Source: Dehalococcoidales bacterium (GTDB lineage: Bacteria; Chloroflexota; Dehalococcoidia; Dehalococcoidales; UBA5627). From it: a stretch of DNA of 7,968 bases. The notes under the pieces were generated by a model, which was not told the origin of the DNA, ran no database searches, and saw only the letters and a program-made list of their open reading frames with translations. The DNA lies in assembly GCA_012520835.1 (NCBI GenBank), contig JAAYNN010000084.1, positions 1 to 7,968 on the forward strand, read 5' to 3'. The translations under genes were made by a program, and so were the position numbers. Shown one piece after another: positions 6,501 to 7,968 of the stretch. Positions within the stretch are counted from its first letter, which is position 1. Each line of letters opens with the position of its first letter.

Positions 6501-7040
6501 ATCGTCAACAGGGAAGGGCAGGCCTCTGCCAGCGTAATACTGGAAGACCTGAACGGCAAGCTGGAAGTAATGGTCTGGTCGCGCGTTTTTGCCTCCACGC
6601 GGGATTTTTGGGCGGAGGGGAACATCCTGCTGGTGGACGGCAAGGTGAAAACACGCGCAGACAAGCCGCAGCTGGTTTGCGAACACGTACGTATATATAA
6701 CCTGGAGGATAAGACATTGGCGAAAAAAGTGGTAGCGCCCAAATTATTCGAACCGCCGAAAGAAAGTGAAGAAACAGTCAAAAAACCCGGCAAGATCCGC
6801 CGCCTGACGATACGCCTGAAGCAGACCGGTGACGAAGCCGGCGATGTAAAGCGATTGCATGATGTGATGGATATTTTGAACGAATACCCGGGAGACGATA
6901 GCGTCAGCATCATCGTGGATAACGGATCCAGAGTCTTTACACTGAAGATGCCCAACACGCATATCAGGATAAACTCGAAGATGATGTCGCGGCTGGCGGA
7001 TAAGGTCGGGGAAGACTGCATCGCCGCCGACGACGAGTAG
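3525..7040 (+). CDS. dnaE: DNA polymerase III alpha subunit, 1171 aa
   Basis: This is the catalytic subunit of the replicative DNA polymerase (C-family, DnaE1 type, no embedded DEDD exonuclease). The N-terminal PHP domain (about 1-280) retains the full metal-ligand set: H6, H8, D15, H40, E65, H85, C135, D203 and H205. The palm has VRGSAAS, then PDIDMDF with catalytic D393 and D395, and the third aspartate D550 in KMDFLGL. Fingers follow (ALYRPGPMEQIP, GYAFNKAHAVNYA), then a helix-hairpin-helix region (GLESVKNVG, 822-830), an internal clamp-binding motif QSTMFDL (907-913), an OB fold (about 979-1055) and the C-terminal domain (about 1090-1165). The start is TTG at 3525: the family begins MFTHLHVH and no in-frame ATG exists upstream. 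AGGA at 3513-3516 is the ribosome binding site; an out-of-frame ATG at 3521 competes. Length is normal and the frame is unbroken. An extended -10 promoter lies upstream, and the SPFH gene is divergent. Confidence 0.97.
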   Translation: MFTHLHVHSEYSLLDAMCHIPDLVSRAKELGMTALALTDHGVMHGAIQFYKAAKDAGIKPIIGCEAYIASGSRLSHTPADKQSYHLILLAKNHTGYRNLIQLITKANLEGFYYRPRMDKEILEQYHDGLIALTACLAGEIPRLIQEGRKDDARQAALWYKKTFGEGNFYLEIQRHSIPELEPVNQELIQMSAELDIPLVATNDLHYILKEEARFQDLLMCIGTNSTILDEKRKKMADDGFYMKSPEEMADMFKDVPQAIENTHKIADMCNLELEFGRLHLPEIEIPEGMTPFQYVEDLCRKGMAKFYPEITPEIEERLKYELDVIEKTEFARYFLVVWDIVKFARENGILVNVRGSAASSIVLRCLEINDIDPIPHKLVFERFLNIERREMPDIDMDFEDRRREEVISYVSRKYGQDHVAQIITFGTLGAKAAIRDAGRALGMPYSDVDRVAKMVPFAVGMTIDKALEENGEFKTIYETEAKVKNLVDYAKGVEGVARHASTHAAGVVISKDPLTNHVPLQRVSRESKAGLVMTQYPMDDIASIGLLKMDFLGLSNLTTLGRTQQIIRQNRGIDIDRHDIPMDDKKTFELLAAGETVGVFQLEGSGMRRYIKELKPTVFSDIAAMVALYRPGPMEQIPKFIRSKYGIEPITYPHPALKEFLEETYGVIVYQEQVLFIVRAFAGYSLGQADIFRKAMGKKKAEVMVKEKANFIKGAQKNGYSAEIAEKVYQLIEPFAGYAFNKAHAVNYAMIAYQTAFLKAHYSIEYLTALLIAADGQAEKIGVAVDECRRMGIKVLQPDINRSEVEFAIENLEDGTQGIRFGLESVKNVGRNAVEPIVEERKANGEYRTIEDMCRRVDICSLNKRVMESLIKAGAMDCLGERGTLLGNIGVIMSAAQREQQLKSSGQSTMFDLWGDTVSVPLPSLELEAVEVSRKEILDWEKELLGVYLSEHPFSPFAEKAMAENTLLCGQVDEEMEGQSVMVAGMVSSVHHIVNREGQASASVILEDLNGKLEVMVWSRVFASTRDFWAEGNILLVDGKVKTRADKPQLVCEHVRIYNLEDKTLAKKVVAPKLFEPPKESEETVKKPGKIRRLTIRLKQTGDEAGDVKRLHDVMDILNEYPGDDSVSIIVDNGSRVFTLKMPNTHIRINSKMMSRLADKVGEDCIAADDE

Positions 7041-7156
7041 ATAAAATCGAATAAACAACTTTTTCTGTATATCATTAAGCCCGTATTTAACACCTTGGAC
7101 AAAAAGTAGTGACAATTAACAATTTATATGTTATTAAGCTACGTAGATTGAATAAC

Positions 7157-7214
7157 ACCCGCCACGCCTCTGCAGGTTCCGTCCTGATATGCGCACCCAG
7201 GCGGGTTGCTTTTT
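7157..7214 (+). terminator. Structured element ending in a T-run: dnaE terminator or 3' end of a small RNA
   Basis: ACCCGCC (7157-7163) pairs perfectly with GGCGGGT (7200-7206), followed by TGC and TTTTT. Inside, CGC (7165-7167) can pair with GCG (7191-7193) and CAGG (7173-7176) with CCTG (7183-7186), so the whole stretch can fold into one stacked stem. It would act as a Rho-independent terminator for rightward transcription. It lies 117 nt beyond the dnaE stop, which is a rather long 3' UTR, and a possible promoter (GTGACA 7109-7114, 17 bp, TATTAA 7132-7137) just upstream could make it the end of a separate RNA of about 70 nt. It matches no RNA family I can name. The rest of 7041-7156 is AT-rich with no other visible element. 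Confidence 0.55.
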
Positions 7215-7223
7215 ACAGAGTAA

Positions 7224-7553
7224 TTGGATGAAATAGTACTCGTATCCTTCATGCACCATCTTACACATATCAGAAACCTTTCGGCACACCATTGCCGTCT
7301 CTGGAACCGCAAGCTTGTTGTAACCATGACCGTTCCAAAATTTCCGACAGAATTGGCAATGTTATTTAATAATTCGGACGACAGGCACATTTATAATACG
7401 CTTGCTATGCTGGGTCACCTGATGCGTATAATCAGCCCCAAAACGACATGGCCGCTTAGATTAAGGCAGCTTATCGAAAAATATCCGGCAATAGATACAA
7501 ATGCGATGGGATTCCCATCTGGCTGGCAAAATTTGCCAATATGGTGCAGGTAA
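7224..7553 (+). pseudogene. C-terminal remnant of an Abi_2 (AbiD/F-like, HEPN) abortive-infection protein
   Basis: The translated fragment (109 codons from TTG at 7224) contains HLTHIRNLSAHHCRLWNRKL and ends MGFPSGWQNLPIW, which match the C-terminal part of the Abi_2 family of phage-resistance proteins in the HEPN superfamily. Full-length members are about 300 aa, so roughly the first two thirds is missing, including the region before the HLxxIRN motif. R17 and H22 form the Rx4H motif that is the presumed RNase active site of HEPN proteins, so the catalytic motif survives. An in-frame TAA lies directly before 7224, there is no convincing ribosome binding site, and nothing resembling the N-terminal part is found in any frame of 7041-7223. 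It is therefore most likely a dead remnant left by a deletion or rearrangement. The end of the protein is intact, so the breakpoint lies near 7215-7240, just after the T-run. Confidence 0.75.
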
Positions 7554-7600
7554 AAATAATTATAAACAAATGATTATTGGCACCCAGTCACGCTGAATTC

Positions 7601-7680
7601 GTGTCCTTCGACGAGCTCAGGATGCGCGGATATTATCAGGGTATTATTGAAGGCTGTTGAGTTCCGTAGTTCGGAACGAA
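7601..7680 (+). repeat. 80-bp dispersed repeat, copy 1
   Basis: This matches 7779-7858 at 69 of 80 positions without gaps (counted by eye); the last 26 bp (7655-7680) are identical. It starts GTGTCCTTCG and ends with the hairpin GTTCCG-tagtt-CGGAAC (7661-7666 with 7672-7677). In this copy the CGGAAC arm can alternatively pair with GTTCC at 7681-7685. Confidence 0.85.
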
Positions 7681-7690
7681 GTTCCTATTT

Positions 7691-7726
7691 GTCATGCTGA
7701 GTTCGTGAGGAACGAATGAAGCATCT
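7691..7726 (+). repeat. REP-like palindromic unit (GTCATGCTGAG...GAAGCATCT)
   Basis: The unit contains TTCGT (7702-7706) and ACGAA (7712-7716) as inverted arms within a GTCATGCTGAG ... GAAGCATCT frame. I know similar GTCATGCTGAGC...GAAGCATCT phrases as abundant intergenic repeats in many unrelated bacterial genomes; only one copy is present here, so its repeat status is inference. Confidence 0.5.
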
Positions 7727-7746
7727 GGGGCGGGGTTAAAAATCCC

Positions 7747-7781
7747 GCAAGCCATTTGTGATTAAATGCAAGCCGTTTGTG
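7747..7781 (+). repeat. Short direct repeat of 14 bp (two copies, one mismatch)
   Basis: GCAAGCCATTTGTG (7747-7760) and GCAAGCCGTTTGTG (7768-7781) differ at one base and are separated by 7 bp. The second copy overlaps the start of the second 80-bp repeat by 3 bp. It may be a duplication footprint. Confidence 0.5.
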
Positions 7782-7858
7782 TCCTTCGTCAGGCTCAGGA
7801 TGTGCGGATATTGTCAGAACATTATCGAGGGGTGTTGAGTTCCGTAGTTCGGAACGAA
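7779..7858 (+). repeat. 80-bp dispersed repeat, copy 2
   Basis: Direct copy of 7601-7680 with 11 substitutions and no gaps, most of them in the first two thirds. It keeps the terminal hairpin GTTCCG/CGGAAC (7839-7844 with 7850-7855) and is followed 1 bp later by the 16-bp palindrome at 7860-7875 instead of the REP-like unit that follows copy 1. Confidence 0.85.
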
Positions 7859-7859
7859 A

Positions 7860-7875
7860 TCCCGACAGGTCGGGA
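7860..7875. repeat. 16-bp palindrome TCCCGACAGGTCGGGA, copy 1
   Basis: Arms TCCCGAC and GTCGGGA are perfectly complementary around a central AG. The identical 16-mer recurs at 7931-7946, 71 bp further on. Such short GC-rich palindromes could be a dispersed intergenic repeat or a protein-binding site; nothing here decides between them. Confidence 0.75.
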
Positions 7876-7910
7876 TCGAACCATAACGGCGTCAATCAGC
7901 GAATCTGTTG

Positions 7911-7963
7911 CTTCCGTTCGTTTGACCCTTTCCCGACAGGTCGGGACTCTGGGCGAACGGAAG
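7911..7963. repeat. 53-bp inverted repeat enclosing the second 16-bp palindrome
   Basis: CTTCCGTTCG (7911-7920) is the exact reverse complement of CGAACGGAAG (7954-7963). Inside, CCC (7926-7928) can pair with GGG (7951-7953), and the centre is the palindrome TCCCGACAGGTCGGGA (7931-7946). The whole forms a long two-level hairpin or cruciform. It ends 5 bp before the window edge, and no coding sequence overlaps it. Confidence 0.75.
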
Positions 7964-7968
7964 TCTTA

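Larger units (their letters stand above)
7554..7968. other. Non-coding repeat-rich tract
   Basis: No credible gene is seen in these 415 bp on either strand. The tract is a mosaic of short direct repeats and palindromes listed separately, resembling the dispersed intergenic repeats of many bacterial genomes, including phrases such as CCTTCGACGAGCTCAGGATG. It continues beyond the window edge. Confidence 0.7.

Noticed and set aside
5835..6686. Minus-strand ORF of 283 codons inside dnaE
   Set aside because: It is a long shadow in the complementary frame of a high-GC coding region; the dnaE frame is continuous and has all domain motifs.
7157..7214. SRP (4.5S) RNA
   Set aside because: The reverse complement contains CAGGACGGAACCTG, which loosely recalls the SRP GGAA loop, but the conserved symmetric-loop sequence around it is absent.
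7601..7858. CRISPR array
   Set aside because: There are only two copies of an 80-bp unit with 14 percent divergence; there is no regular 25-40 bp repeat with unique spacers and no cas genes.
7692..7895. Minus-strand ORF of 67 codons in the repeat tract
   Set aside because: It reads through the palindromic repeats and has no ribosome binding site or recognisable sequence.

Overview
The window looks like a chromosomal segment of a bacterium related to the Dehalococcoidia (phylum Chloroflexota). This placement is an inference from protein style: the FmdB zinc ribbon with a Ser/Gly/Cys-rich tail, a DnaE that begins MFTHLHVH and carries VRGSAAS ahead of its catalytic loop, and the absence of a proofreading exonuclease domain in DnaE. 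No rRNA or tRNA gene is present to confirm it. Positions 1-7040 are ordinary, densely coded chromosome; 7041-7968 is an accessory tail with a gene remnant and dispersed repeats.

Left part (1-1423): the 5' third of a minus-strand NAD+ synthetase gene (nadE) leaves the window at position 1. It is divergent from a plus-strand pair: a small FmdB-type zinc-ribbon protein (537-767) and an anchored extracytoplasmic Cys-containing protein of unknown role (800-1213). Both divergent transcripts have very good sigma70-type promoters with 17-bp spacers. A 35-codon ORF with a strong ribosome binding site (1316-1423) follows; it is easy to miss.

Middle part (1460-3349, all minus strand): an SPFH/prohibitin-like membrane protein is transcribed first. 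A nested hairpin that could terminate it comes next, then a four-helix DUF1461/TIGR01906 membrane protein that may be translated from a leaderless mRNA. The last gene is a 56-residue protein with two CxxCxGxG motifs whose ATG directly abuts the stop codon of the membrane protein gene.

Right part: dnaE (3525-7040, plus strand) encodes the replicative DNA polymerase III alpha subunit. It starts at TTG, keeps all nine PHP metal ligands, the three palm aspartates and an internal clamp-binding motif. Downstream lies a compact structured element ending in a T-run (7157-7214), which is either the dnaE terminator or a small RNA. It is followed directly by the C-terminal piece of an Abi_2/HEPN abortive-infection-type protein (7224-7553). 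About 400 bp of mosaic palindromic repeats (7591-7963) complete the window: two 80-bp copies 86 percent identical, two identical 16-bp palindromes, and a 53-bp cruciform-like inverted repeat. I see no complete novel multi-gene system. The items most worth a second look are the 35-aa ORF, the DUF1461 plus CxxCxGxG pair, the structured RNA candidate, and the repeat and abortive-infection remnant tail.
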